A stretch of DNA of 64,000 bases. Origin: a virus. The notes under the pieces are model-generated. The model was not told the origin of the DNA. It did no database searches and was given only the letters and a program-made list of their open reading frames with translations. Where the stretch lies: positions 1 through 64,000 of the IMG/VR virus record IMGVR_UViG_3300037247_000847. One strand, given 5' to 3'. The translations under genes and the position numbers were made by a program. Position 1 is the first letter of the stretch. Every line of letters begins with the position of its first letter. Of this stretch, positions 36,890-45,392 are shown piece by piece.

Positions 36890-37189
36890 ATGGCATACGT
36901 ACCAGGAAATCTAGCTCTCCTTAACTCGGTCAATGGTTTTGAGTTGTATCGGTATGATTCGACTGATGGCATTACGACCGTGGATACGGCGGGCTACTTC
37001 AACAACGTTGACGACTCGCTTCTGCTGCGTGCCGGTGCCTTGATCCATGTGATCACGTGGGTTGGGGCGGTACGTACAGGGACTATTGGTGATGTGTCCC
37101 TTGTGATCGTCACAACCGTTGACAGTGAAGGTGTTGTCAACGTTTCGTCGGACATCTTCGAAAAGGGCATTTACTCAAGCGCCGATTAG
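36890..37189 (+). CDS. Capsid-linked decoration or fibre protein
   Basis: 99 residues, beta-rich (NSVNGFELYRYDSTDGITTV; ALIHVITWVGAVRTGTI). It follows the capsid gene by 14 bases with SD GGAGGG. Small proteins at this site often stabilise capsids. Family not named. Confidence 0.6.
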   Translation: MAYVPGNLALLNSVNGFELYRYDSTDGITTVDTAGYFNNVDDSLLLRAGALIHVITWVGAVRTGTIGDVSLVIVTTVDSEGVVNVSSDIFEKGIYSSAD

Positions 37190-37753
37190 ATGTCTCGAAC
37201 TTCAAAGGGTGGGGGCCTTGCGTCCCCACCTTACTCTTTATCTCATTCTGGACCTGTACTGGTATGTGGTAATGCTTACAATCTACACGACGACCTCGAA
37301 CGCGCCCGGCAGTTATATCCAAACGCACCTGTGATTGCCGTTAACGGTGCGACGGGAGAATTGCAGGCCTTTGCGTTGTATTCTAAACATCCAGAGAAGA
37401 TGCCACAATGGATTAAACGGCAACGGCAGTTTGGTAATGACTTCACGGTTCATGGCTCGAAATACAATCCCGACTGTCCTTGGGTGAATCATTGGTGGGA
37501 AGATGCCAGAGGTGGTGGTGGTTCGGCCTGGGGTGCACGTAAATTAGCAACCCTAATGGGTTTCTATCCGGTGATCCTTTGTGGTGCACCTCTTGATCCT
37601 GGGGGCTATGTGTCAAGCCCCATTGCTAAACTGATGCGACGTGAGGATGTGATTGACAATTTCAGACGGGAGATTGAGAGTGATGTTGAATGGCATGAGG
37701 GTGTGATGAGTATGTCGGGTTGGACACGAGAATTTTTAGGAGAGCCAAAATGA
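37190..37753 (+). CDS. DUF115/MptE-like protein
   Basis: 187 residues. A Rossmann-like start (GPVLVCGNAYNLHDDLERAR; APVIAVNGATGELQAFALYS), with a later GFYPVILCGAPLDPGGY, matches the 6-hydroxymethylpterin diphosphokinase MptE-like/DUF115 fold, a group often found with glycosylation genes and able to act in sugar transfer. It opens the island of sugar genes and directly follows a virion gene. Confidence 0.65.
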   Translation: MSRTSKGGGLASPPYSLSHSGPVLVCGNAYNLHDDLERARQLYPNAPVIAVNGATGELQAFALYSKHPEKMPQWIKRQRQFGNDFTVHGSKYNPDCPWVNHWWEDARGGGGSAWGARKLATLMGFYPVILCGAPLDPGGYVSSPIAKLMRREDVIDNFRREIESDVEWHEGVMSMSGWTREFLGEPK

Positions 37754-37947
37754 AATATATACTGGTTACTATGCTGGCGCAGATTGCCGATGATGAACCC
37801 GCACCAAAAGTTCCTGATGATTGGCCAGATAAGTCATATTGGACTGCTGACTTTTTCAATAATTCTGAGTTAGTAAATAATGTCATGAAAGACGCTCAAG
37901 TGGCTATGGGTCGAAAAATCACGCAGGATGGTATGCCGGGATGCTAA
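37750..37947 (+). CDS. Hypothetical small protein
   Basis: 65 residues from ATG 37750 (TTTTAGGAG upstream), overlapping the previous stop. It starts MKYILVTMLAQIADDEPAPK and contains an aromatic DKSYWTADFFNN. Not recognised. Confidence 0.5.
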   Translation: MKYILVTMLAQIADDEPAPKVPDDWPDKSYWTADFFNNSELVNNVMKDAQVAMGRKITQDGMPGC

Positions 37948-38492
37948 CAGTTGCCTGTGTATTATCCGAAGGTCCAAAGCGTGTCTACAATATAGAGCAC
38001 GTTCGCCGCTTGCAAGATATGGTAACACAATATCTCAAAAGGCGTTATCATTTTGTTTGTATTACTGATTCCCCATATCCTGGTTGGTGGGCTAAAGTCA
38101 GCCTATTCGAGCCAGGGCGTTTTAAAGGCCGTGTACTTTACCTCGATTTAGACGTAACCATTGTTGGTTTTCTGAATGATTTAGCACTTTACCCTGCACC
38201 CTTTGTAGCTATCAAGGACTGGCTACGACCAACCATCAATTCCTCCGTTATGGCTTGGGATGCCGGTAAGATGGATCATCTGTTTACCAAGTTTGATAAA
38301 TCCGTCATGGACCGGCTCAAGGGTGATCAGGATTGGATCACTGGGCAGATGCCTAAAGCTGAGACGTTTCCGCGAGATTGGTGTGTATCGTATCGAAAGT
38401 CTGTGAAGATGTTTGGTGTGGTACCACCTAATGCTAAAATAGTTGTATTTCACGGGTTTCCTAAACCTTGGGAGGTTCCTGCAGTTGTTTGA
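37941..38492 (+). CDS. Glycosyltransferase (GT-A, family 8-like)
   Basis: 183 residues with a GT-A start (MLTVACVLSEGPKRVYNIEH) and the DxD metal site in VLYLDLDVTIVG, followed by the acceptor-like region SSVMAWDAG and, at the C-terminus, FHGFPKPWE, as in family 8 enzymes. It should transfer a sugar from a nucleotide donor. It is short for the family (usually about 250-300), like other phage-borne transferases. Confidence 0.75.
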   Translation: MLTVACVLSEGPKRVYNIEHVRRLQDMVTQYLKRRYHFVCITDSPYPGWWAKVSLFEPGRFKGRVLYLDLDVTIVGFLNDLALYPAPFVAIKDWLRPTINSSVMAWDAGKMDHLFTKFDKSVMDRLKGDQDWITGQMPKAETFPRDWCVSYRKSVKMFGVVPPNAKIVVFHGFPKPWEVPAVV

Positions 38493-39927
38493 TATAGTTT
38501 TAATCAATCCAGGTGCCACGCAAGCTATTTATCAGGGTCTTTCAGATGAATTTACTGCTATTGAGCCTCCAACCTGGGCTCGTATGATTGCTGGCTGGCT
38601 CAGAGATCGTGATTACAAGGTTGCGATCATTGACCAAGAAGCGGAAGCACTTGGTACAGACGATATCTTGACAAGACTTGAGAAAATGGGTAATCCACTT
38701 GTCGCTATTATCGTATCTGGACACCAACCATCTGCGTCGACACAACAGATGGTGGGGGCACATACTGTTGCTAATGCTATTGGAACACAATGTACTACTA
38801 TAATGGTAGGTAATCATCCGTCGGCCTTACCAGAGCGTACATTAGAGGAAGAACCAGTTGAGTTTGTATGTGATGGTGAAGGTCCTATAACCATTGCTGC
38901 AATTTTGGACGGTGTATCTATTGTAGACGTACCTGGTCTTGTTTGGGCAGTTGATCCAAAACTTGATCGTGTTTGCAACCCCCGTGCTCCGCTCATTCCA
39001 ATGGATGAGCTCTATGGCGATGTATGGGATCTTCTGCCAATGGATCGCTACCGTGCTCATAATTGGCAGTGCTTTGATGGTAGCCCACGTCAACCCTACG
39101 CTTCGATCTACACCTCACTTGGTTGTCCGTTTAAGTGTTCGTTTTGTATGATCAATATATTTCAGCATACTAATCGTTATCGTATGCGAGAGCCGAAAAG
39201 TGTGGTTGCGGAAATCGAGATGCTTTACACTGATCATGGTGTACAAACTCTCAAAATTGCCGATGAGATGTTTGTCCTGAACGACCAGCATGTGACGGAA
39301 ATTTGTGAAGGGTTAGCAAAGAAACCGTTCGTTGATGAACTTAACATCTGGGCCTACGCTCGGATCGATACGGTAAAGTCCTACCAGCCGAGATTGCTGC
39401 GCCGTGCTGGCATTCGCTGGTTGGCATTAGGTATTGAGAGTGCTAGTTCACATGTTCGGAATGGTATCTACAAATCGTTCACCCAAGATGATATTTTTGC
39501 GGTTGTTAGAATGATTCAGGAGGCAGGTATCAACGTGATTGGCAATTTTATCTTTGGATTGCCGGATGATACATTAGAATCCATGCGTGAGACCCTGGAT
39601 ATGGCGGAGGAGCTAAACTGTGAGTTTGCGAATTTCTATGTGGCTCAAGGATATCCAGGTAGCAAATTATTTACAGAAACACCAGTTAAGGATTTGCCAG
39701 ATAGTTGGGTAGGATATTCACAACACGCCCATGAAACGTGCCCTCTACCAACAGCTACATTATCGAGTGCAGAGGTACTGAGTTTTAGAGATTGGGCGTT
39801 TCAACATTATTTTACTGGTGAACAGTATCTCGATATGATTAATAAAAAATTTGGTACTAATGTTGTAGAAGAAATCAAGCGTATGACATCTGTTAAGATG
39901 TCGCGAAAACTATTGGAAGTAACATGA
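38485..39927 (+). CDS. B12-binding-type radical SAM enzyme 1
   Basis: 480 residues from a TTG start at 38485, supported by GGAGG at nine bases. The N-terminal domain is cobalamin-binding-like (DIVLINPGATQAIYQ; VAIIVSGHQPSASTQQ), then the radical SAM cluster motif CPFKCSFC, with a TIM-barrel ending FIFGLPDDTLESM. Such enzymes make radical methylations or rearrangements. Here it lies in a sugar island and could alter a sugar or lipid carrier; substrate unknown. The usual His for B12 is not evident. Confidence 0.85.
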   Translation: MFDIVLINPGATQAIYQGLSDEFTAIEPPTWARMIAGWLRDRDYKVAIIDQEAEALGTDDILTRLEKMGNPLVAIIVSGHQPSASTQQMVGAHTVANAIGTQCTTIMVGNHPSALPERTLEEEPVEFVCDGEGPITIAAILDGVSIVDVPGLVWAVDPKLDRVCNPRAPLIPMDELYGDVWDLLPMDRYRAHNWQCFDGSPRQPYASIYTSLGCPFKCSFCMINIFQHTNRYRMREPKSVVAEIEMLYTDHGVQTLKIADEMFVLNDQHVTEICEGLAKKPFVDELNIWAYARIDTVKSYQPRLLRRAGIRWLALGIESASSHVRNGIYKSFTQDDIFAVVRMIQEAGINVIGNFIFGLPDDTLESMRETLDMAEELNCEFANFYVAQGYPGSKLFTETPVKDLPDSWVGYSQHAHETCPLPTATLSSAEVLSFRDWAFQHYFTGEQYLDMINKKFGTNVVEEIKRMTSVKMSRKLLEVT

Positions 39928-40331
39928 TGGAAATAGTAATTGACTTTCCACCGATCTATGACGAGATAAAGTCTGTATTCCCAATGGCTGGTCGCGGTGT
40001 TATTTATGCTTGGGGCAACAAGATCTATAATCCATCTAATGTGTATATTCCACTACAACTTATTGCTCATGAGCGGACGCACGGGCGAAGGCAAGGTAAT
40101 GACGTGGATGGTTGGTGGCGTCGTTATTTAGATGAGAAGAAATTTAGGTTGGTTGAGGAGATATTAGCCCATGCTACCGAGATGGAGTGTTTGTTAGGTC
40201 CAAACCCGAATAGGCAGATGAGACGACAAGTTATTAAATCTACTGCAAAACGTCTTTCAAATCCACTTTATCGTTATGGTATTTCACGAGTACAAGCACA
40301 AGTTCTGTTAAAAAAGAAACTCGCAGCATGA
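39924..40331 (+). CDS. Zinc metalloprotease-like protein (HExxH)
   Basis: 135 residues. LIAHERTHGRRQG is a HExxH zinc site and EEILAHATEMECLL may supply a third ligand. Small HExxH proteins are found across phages with unknown substrates. Start overlaps the radical SAM stop (ATGATGG). C-terminal basic helix. Confidence 0.65.
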   Translation: MMEIVIDFPPIYDEIKSVFPMAGRGVIYAWGNKIYNPSNVYIPLQLIAHERTHGRRQGNDVDGWWRRYLDEKKFRLVEEILAHATEMECLLGPNPNRQMRRQVIKSTAKRLSNPLYRYGISRVQAQVLLKKKLAA

Positions 40332-40347
40332 ACGGAAGGACGATGAT

Positions 40348-40563
40348 ATGGCAGTCACCTTTACGATGACTTGGGCCGATGGCTTGGATTCCAACGTCAA
40401 TATAGGTTTTGTTCTAACCGATGACCGAGGACGTATTACACCATGGATAGTACCAACCGATTCGATTGGTAACTGTCCAGATCACGCAGCGCGGGCCGTA
40501 GCTGACGAACTTCATAATCAGAGTGGTGCAGCTTCAGGAACGGTTACGGTCACTATCTCATGA
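40348..40563 (+). CDS. Hypothetical small beta-rich protein
   Basis: 71 residues (MAVTFTMTWADGLDSNVNIG), all-beta with ending SGTVTVTIS, like the small protein at 20,052. Could be a decoration protein. SD GGAAGGACGA. Confidence 0.55.
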   Translation: MAVTFTMTWADGLDSNVNIGFVLTDDRGRITPWIVPTDSIGNCPDHAARAVADELHNQSGAASGTVTVTIS

Positions 40564-40784
40564 GGCGCGTTTACGCCCCTTATGGGTTTAACTGGCGGGG
40601 GATCGAGAATAATTCTGTTGCTCGATGTACCAAGTGCAATCTTGAGTACGAGACTCGCCACGCTATCCGCAAGGAGGGTGATGAACTCGTGCAGTATTTT
40701 TCCCATCTTTGTCCTGGGTGCGATAACCTAGATCATATATTTGGTGTTAGTTCCCCACCAGAAAAGATGACCCTTCATGGATGA
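40560..40784 (+). CDS. Small zinc-finger-like protein
   Basis: 74 residues with CTKCN near residue 23 and CPGCDN near 51, spaced as in a CxxC...CxxC zinc ribbon. Basic start. Overlaps both neighbours. Function unknown; perhaps regulatory. Confidence 0.65.
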   Translation: MRRVYAPYGFNWRGIENNSVARCTKCNLEYETRHAIRKEGDELVQYFSHLCPGCDNLDHIFGVSSPPEKMTLHG

Positions 40785-41376
40785 TCTTATGACTCCTGAT
40801 GACTTGATCGTCTTCGAGGAGGAGATTGCTGCTGAGTTCAACGCTGGTAAGATTCCCTATCCGGTCCATTTGAGCGATGGCAATGAAGCGCAGCTAATCG
40901 AAATCTTCAGGGATGTGCGACCTCAGGACTGGGTTTTCACGACTTGGCGGTCGCATTACCACGCGCTGCTCAAAGGTGTTTCATGTGAAACATTGCGAGC
41001 CGCTATCTTCCGTGGTGAATCCATGCGGCTCCGGTTTCCCGACCATCGTGTCTACGGCTCGTCGATTGTTGGTGGAACAATTTCGCACGCTCTAGGAGTC
41101 TCATTGGCAATTAAGCGTAGAGGCGTTAACGAAAAAGTTTGGGCCTTCGTTGGTGACATGGCTGCCCATAGTGGTGTCTTTTATGAATGTCGTCACTACG
41201 CTGCGGCTCATGATTTACCACTTGAGTTAGTAATCGAAGACAACAGGGCGAGCGTTTGTACTCCAACCTACGATGTTTGGGGCACCTCGCCACCACTACC
41301 ATGGATGTGGGTGAGGAAATATGAATATCAGTCCAAATATCCCCATGCCGGAGCCGGGAAGCGTGTGCAGTTCTGA
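40777..41376 (+). CDS. TPP-dependent dehydrogenase E1 alpha-like subunit (short)
   Basis: 199 residues. VYGSSIVGGTISHALGVSLA and GDMAAHSGVFYECRHYAAAH, with IEDNRAS, follow the thiamine pyrophosphate-binding pattern of E1-alpha subunits (GDG...N; here GDM...N). Usual E1-alpha chains are about 330 residues, so N- and C-terminal parts are missing. It overlaps the beta-like gene by 56 bases. The pair may form a small transketolase-like enzyme for an unusual sugar. Confidence 0.75.
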   Translation: MDDLMTPDDLIVFEEEIAAEFNAGKIPYPVHLSDGNEAQLIEIFRDVRPQDWVFTTWRSHYHALLKGVSCETLRAAIFRGESMRLRFPDHRVYGSSIVGGTISHALGVSLAIKRRGVNEKVWAFVGDMAAHSGVFYECRHYAAAHDLPLELVIEDNRASVCTPTYDVWGTSPPLPWMWVRKYEYQSKYPHAGAGKRVQF

Positions 41377-41875
41377 CTACCGGGCCGCGCTTTCGCAGGC
41401 TATGGAGGAAATGGCCTGTGATCCCCGCGTGGTGTTCCTGGGTCAAGGGGTACGCGATCCGGGTACGTTCATGTCTACGACCTTGCAGGACGTACCACTG
41501 GATAAGCGTATTGAGATGCCGGTTATGGAGGAAACTCAGCTCGGGATGTCGATCGGTATGACGCTGGCTGGTATGGTACCCGTTTCGATCTTCCCACGGT
41601 GGAACTTCCTCCTACTCGCTGCGAACCAGTTGGTAAACCATCTGGACAAGATGCAGGTCCGTGTGATCGTGCGGGTGGGGATTGGTAGTTCCAAACCACT
41701 CGATCCGGGGGTTCAACATACGTCCGATTTCACCGAGGCCTTTCGCCTCATGATGCCTAATACATACATTAGGAGATTGAACAATGCGAGCGATGTCATT
41801 ACAGAATATCGACAGGCGCTTGAGCGAAAAGGCCCCAGTATCCTCGTCGAAATCGCAGACCTCTATGCAGGTTAA
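41321..41875 (+). CDS. TPP-dependent dehydrogenase E1 beta-like subunit (short)
   Basis: 184 residues. SSDYRAALSQAMEEMACDPR, RDPGTF, EMPVMEETQLGMSIGMTLAG and PVSIFPRWNFLLLAANQLVN match the pyrimidine-binding domain of E1-beta/transketolase, including the catalytic Glu in EET. The C-terminal transketolase domain is absent (usual length about 325). It starts at ATG 41321 (GTGAGGAA upstream), overlapping the alpha gene in another frame. Confidence 0.75.
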   Translation: MNISPNIPMPEPGSVCSSDYRAALSQAMEEMACDPRVVFLGQGVRDPGTFMSTTLQDVPLDKRIEMPVMEETQLGMSIGMTLAGMVPVSIFPRWNFLLLAANQLVNHLDKMQVRVIVRVGIGSSKPLDPGVQHTSDFTEAFRLMMPNTYIRRLNNASDVITEYRQALERKGPSILVEIADLYAG

Positions 41876-43046
41876 GCTCCACGAGCCCACATTTGGTGAG
41901 GATGAGATCGCCGCCGCTGTCGCGGTAATGCGCTCTACTATGGTGACCTCGGGTGCTAAGGTACGGGAGTTTGAATCCCACTTCGGTCCGAACGCGGTCA
42001 TGTGCAACTCGGGTTCGTCAGCCAATCTGCTAGCTATCGCGGCCTTGTGCAATCCGATGACGCCGACCCACCTGGAACCGGGTGACGAGGTGATCGTCTC
42101 GGCGCTGTCATGGTCGACTACCGTCTGGCCGTTGGTGCAGCATGGGCTGGTGCCGAAGATCGTCGACATCGATCCCTGGACACTCAACATCGATGGGGCA
42201 GAAGTCGAGCGAGCTATCGCGCGCAAAACCAGAGCCATCATGCCAGTCCACGTCTACGGCAATCCATGTGACTTGCAGGAGATCAATCTTATCGCCGATA
42301 AACACGGCCTGTACTTGATCGAGGATTGCTGTGAGGCTCTTGGGGCAACCTATCTAAATCAGCCAGTGGGGCACGGTGCGAATTTCGCGACATATAGCTT
42401 CTACTTTTCGCATCACATCACCACGCTCGAAGGTGGTTTGGTTACGACGGCGAGTACTAATATTGATCTCCTCCGCATCCTGCGCGCCCACGGCTGGACC
42501 CGCGATCTTGAGGACGACACGGCCTATCGCGACAAGCACCCCGACATCGACCCCAAGTTCCTGTTCGTCAATGCGGGCTACAACCTGCGGGCCAGCGAGG
42601 TCAACGCGGCCATCGGGCTGGTGCAGTTACCCAAGCTGCCCGGCTTCGTCGAGGCCCGGCGCGCGGCTGCGGCCCATTTGATCGAGGCCTTCCGGCCCCA
42701 CAAGGAGTTTCTGTCGGTCCAGAAGGAGACGCCCGGCGGCAAATCATCTTGGTTTGGCTTCCCGGTGATAGTCAGCAAGGACGCCCCCTTCGAGGCCAAG
42801 GCTCTCAGAACTCACTTCGAGCGCCATGGCATCGAGACCAGGGCCATTATCTGCGGCAACATCGCGCGTCAGCCCGGCATGCAGATTTGGCCGCATGTCA
42901 AGGTCGGCTCGCTCAAGCATGCGGATCATGTGATGAGCCACGGGTTCTCGATTGGCTGCCACCAGGGCGTGGATGCCGCGGCCTGCGATCACGTTCGCAC
43001 CGTCCTCGATGACTTCATGGGTCTGGTCAGATGCGCGCCTTCATAA
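41784..43046 (+). CDS. DegT/DnrJ/EryC1 fold PLP enzyme with His at the lysine site (3-dehydratase-like)
   Basis: 420 residues from ATG 41784 (AGGAG at eight bases). It has the PLP fold of sugar aminotransferases: CNSGSSANLLAIAALC, IPVHVYGN-like MPVHVYGNPCDL, and LIEDCCEALG. At the usual Schiff-base lysine it reads YFSHHITTLEGG. The His in place of Lys is typical of ColD and RfbH/E1-type sugar 3-dehydratases, which deoxygenate rather than aminate. It should act on an NDP-4-keto sugar. The second half is clearly more GC-rich than the flanks, a sign of recent transfer. Confidence 0.85.
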   Translation: MRAMSLQNIDRRLSEKAPVSSSKSQTSMQVKLHEPTFGEDEIAAAVAVMRSTMVTSGAKVREFESHFGPNAVMCNSGSSANLLAIAALCNPMTPTHLEPGDEVIVSALSWSTTVWPLVQHGLVPKIVDIDPWTLNIDGAEVERAIARKTRAIMPVHVYGNPCDLQEINLIADKHGLYLIEDCCEALGATYLNQPVGHGANFATYSFYFSHHITTLEGGLVTTASTNIDLLRILRAHGWTRDLEDDTAYRDKHPDIDPKFLFVNAGYNLRASEVNAAIGLVQLPKLPGFVEARRAAAAHLIEAFRPHKEFLSVQKETPGGKSSWFGFPVIVSKDAPFEAKALRTHFERHGIETRAIICGNIARQPGMQIWPHVKVGSLKHADHVMSHGFSIGCHQGVDAAACDHVRTVLDDFMGLVRCAPS

Positions 43047-44020
43047 CCGGCATCGCGGGCTTCGTCGGCTCGCACTTGGCCGAATACTTGATGGCGAATA
43101 CGGATTGGGAGATCGCGGGCCTGACGCGCTGGTCCGATCCGCTGGACAACCTCGCGGCCTTGATGCCCTGGATCAACACGGGCCAGCGCGTGCGGCTGAT
43201 CGAGGGTGATCTGAATGACCCCGCGTCGCTTGCTCGAGCGGTCAAGGCTTCACGACCTGATTATGTATTCCATTTAGCGGCGCAGTCCTACGTGCCGGCG
43301 AGTTTTATCAGCCCGGCCGAGACGCTGCGGACCAATATCATCGGGACCAGTAATCTGTTGGAGGCATTGCGGCAGGAGGTGCCGGAAGCCTGGGTGCATA
43401 TCTGCTCGTCCTCGGAGGTCTACGGGCGGGCGCAAGGAACCCTGGCCGAAGATTCACCGTTGCATGCAACAAGTCCCTATTCCGTCTCCAAGATTGGAAC
43501 CGATTTCCTGGGTCGCTTTTACGCCGAGGCCTATGGGCTTAAGACGGTGACGACACGGATGTTTACCCATACAGGCCCGCGTCGAGGCGATGTGTTTGCC
43601 GAATCATCCTTCGCTAAACAGATTGCTATGAAGGAGGTGGGACAACTCAGTGGGCCTATCCAAGTTGGTAATCTGAACGCGGTGCGGACAATAGCGGACG
43701 TGCGTGATGCCGTCCGGGCCTATCATATGCTACTGACCGTCAATCCCCAGGCAGGCGCGGTTTACAACATAGGTGGTACCCATACCTGTACGATCAGCCA
43801 GGTACTCGATATCCTGTTCGAAGTGGCTGGTCAGCGCTACGAAGTTGAAGTCGACCCGGAGCGGTTGCGACCCATCGATGCTGATCATCAGGTGCCGGAC
43901 TGTTCTGCATTCATGGAGCACACAGGTTGGAAGCCAGAGATTTCTTTCGAGCAGACCATGGCCGACCTGCTGAAATATTGGCGTGAGAAGGTCAAACACA
44001 GGAGGCTGTTACAACGATGA
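43031..44020 (+). CDS. NAD(P)-dependent sugar epimerase/dehydratase (GDP-mannose 4,6-dehydratase-like)
   Basis: 329 residues. The Rossmann motif GIAGFVGSH, the catalytic Ser in ICSSSEVYG and the YSVSK dyad (YxxxK) mark an extended SDR of the GMD/GDP-6-deoxyheptose type. It would make the 4-keto-6-deoxy sugar needed by the PLP enzyme before it. The first 400 bases are GC-rich like the end of the preceding gene. It overlaps both neighbours. Confidence 0.85.
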   Translation: MRAFITGIAGFVGSHLAEYLMANTDWEIAGLTRWSDPLDNLAALMPWINTGQRVRLIEGDLNDPASLARAVKASRPDYVFHLAAQSYVPASFISPAETLRTNIIGTSNLLEALRQEVPEAWVHICSSSEVYGRAQGTLAEDSPLHATSPYSVSKIGTDFLGRFYAEAYGLKTVTTRMFTHTGPRRGDVFAESSFAKQIAMKEVGQLSGPIQVGNLNAVRTIADVRDAVRAYHMLLTVNPQAGAVYNIGGTHTCTISQVLDILFEVAGQRYEVEVDPERLRPIDADHQVPDCSAFMEHTGWKPEISFEQTMADLLKYWREKVKHRRLLQR

Positions 44021-44415
44021 TCGTTCTCTGTTCGGGTGGGTTTGACCCACTTCATGCTGGCCACCTTAATCATCTCATGGAAGCAAGCAAGTTAGGCACG
44101 GTTGCCGTGGCTCTGACCTCTGATGATTGGCTAATGCGAAAGAAAGGCTACGTCTTTATGTCGTGGAAGGATCGAGCGTTCATTTTGGCTGGGTTGTCTT
44201 GTGTTGCCTCCGTCCATCCGGTCGCAGATGAGGACGATACGGTTTGTGCGGCATTGAGAACTATAAGGCCGGATATTCATGCCAATGGTGGTGACCGTGT
44301 AGAGCCACTTCCTGCAGAAGATGCAGTCTGCAAAGAGCTTGGAATTAGACAGGTGTTTGGTATCGGTGGCGACAAGACACATTCATCAAGCAAACTCGTT
44401 GAGGCGGTCAGATGA
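44017..44415 (+). CDS. Sugar-phosphate nucleotidylyltransferase (HldE C-terminal/RfaE2-like)
   Basis: 132 residues. CSGGFDPLHAGHLNHL is the HxGH cytidylyltransferase motif and ANGGDRVEP with GIGGDKTHSSS completes the fold, as in the adenylyltransferase half of HldE. It should activate a heptose 1-phosphate. The kinase for the sugar is the next gene. Confidence 0.8.
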   Translation: MIVLCSGGFDPLHAGHLNHLMEASKLGTVAVALTSDDWLMRKKGYVFMSWKDRAFILAGLSCVASVHPVADEDDTVCAALRTIRPDIHANGGDRVEPLPAEDAVCKELGIRQVFGIGGDKTHSSSKLVEAVR

Positions 44416-45392
44416 TTATTTCTAGAACTCCCTACAGAATTAGTTTCTTCGGTGGTGGCTCGGATTACGAGGCTCAGTATTCTCGGCATGGTGGCGCGGT
44501 CCTGAGTGCTACGATCGACAAATACTGTTACATCTCGCTCCGGCGCATGCCACCGTTTCTTGGTAGTAAGTACCGGGTTTTTTGGTCGCAAATGGAGGCT
44601 GTCGACCACCGTGAGGACATTCAGCATGCCGGTGTGCGCGGGTGCCTTGAATTTCTCGATATCGATGATGGGATAGAAATAAACCATGCTGGTGATCTTC
44701 CGGCTCGAAGTGGGTTAGGTTCATCCTCGGCCTTTACCGTGGGTATGCTCTCTGCTCTACACGCGCTTCGTGGTGAAACACCTAGCAGAGCACAGCTTGC
44801 AAATGAGGCTATAAAGGTAGAGCAGGAGGTCTTGTGTGAAACTGTTGGTATTCAGGATCAAATTGCTTGTGCCTGGGGTGGGCTAAACATGATTGAGATC
44901 AACCGTGGGGGTAATTACGGTATCATACCTGTATTGTTGCCCGCGGAGCGCCGGACCATGCTAGAAAGTCATTTGATGTTGTTTTTTACCGGCATCCAGC
45001 GTCATGCATCTGAGATAGCTAAGACACAGATTGATAATACCGAGCGGAACGTAGATGCGCTTGGAGCGATTACCGAACAAGTGCGACAGGCGTTTGTTAT
45101 TCTTAAGGAAGGAGATATGGATGAATTTGGTCATTTGCTTGGTGAGGGTTGGAAACTGAAGCGACAATTGAGTGACAAGATATCGAGCCCAGAGATTGAT
45201 GCGCTATATGCTGCCGCCTGTGCTGCCGGTGCGTTGGGGGGAAAAGTGATTGGAGCCGGTGGTGGGGGCTTCATGCTTTTCTACGTTCCTCTTGAGCGCC
45301 AGACCGCTGTACGTGGGGCACTAGGGGGATTGATCGACATCCCGGTTCGGTTTGAGAATGGTGGTAGTCAGATTGTATTAAATGCCCAATAA
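44412..45392 (+). CDS. GHMP sugar kinase (D-glycero-D-manno-heptose 7-phosphate kinase-like)
   Basis: 326 residues. The start SRTPYRISFFGGGSDY and the ATP loop LPARSGLGSSSAF, plus GKVIGAGGGGFMLFY, are hallmarks of HddA-type heptose kinases. Together with the nucleotidylyltransferase it would supply an activated heptose. Gmh isomerase and phosphatase genes are not in the island, so it may draw host sedoheptulose-derived intermediates. Confidence 0.85.
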   Translation: MIISRTPYRISFFGGGSDYEAQYSRHGGAVLSATIDKYCYISLRRMPPFLGSKYRVFWSQMEAVDHREDIQHAGVRGCLEFLDIDDGIEINHAGDLPARSGLGSSSAFTVGMLSALHALRGETPSRAQLANEAIKVEQEVLCETVGIQDQIACAWGGLNMIEINRGGNYGIIPVLLPAERRTMLESHLMLFFTGIQRHASEIAKTQIDNTERNVDALGAITEQVRQAFVILKEGDMDEFGHLLGEGWKLKRQLSDKISSPEIDALYAAACAAGALGGKVIGAGGGGFMLFYVPLERQTAVRGALGGLIDIPVRFENGGSQIVLNAQ

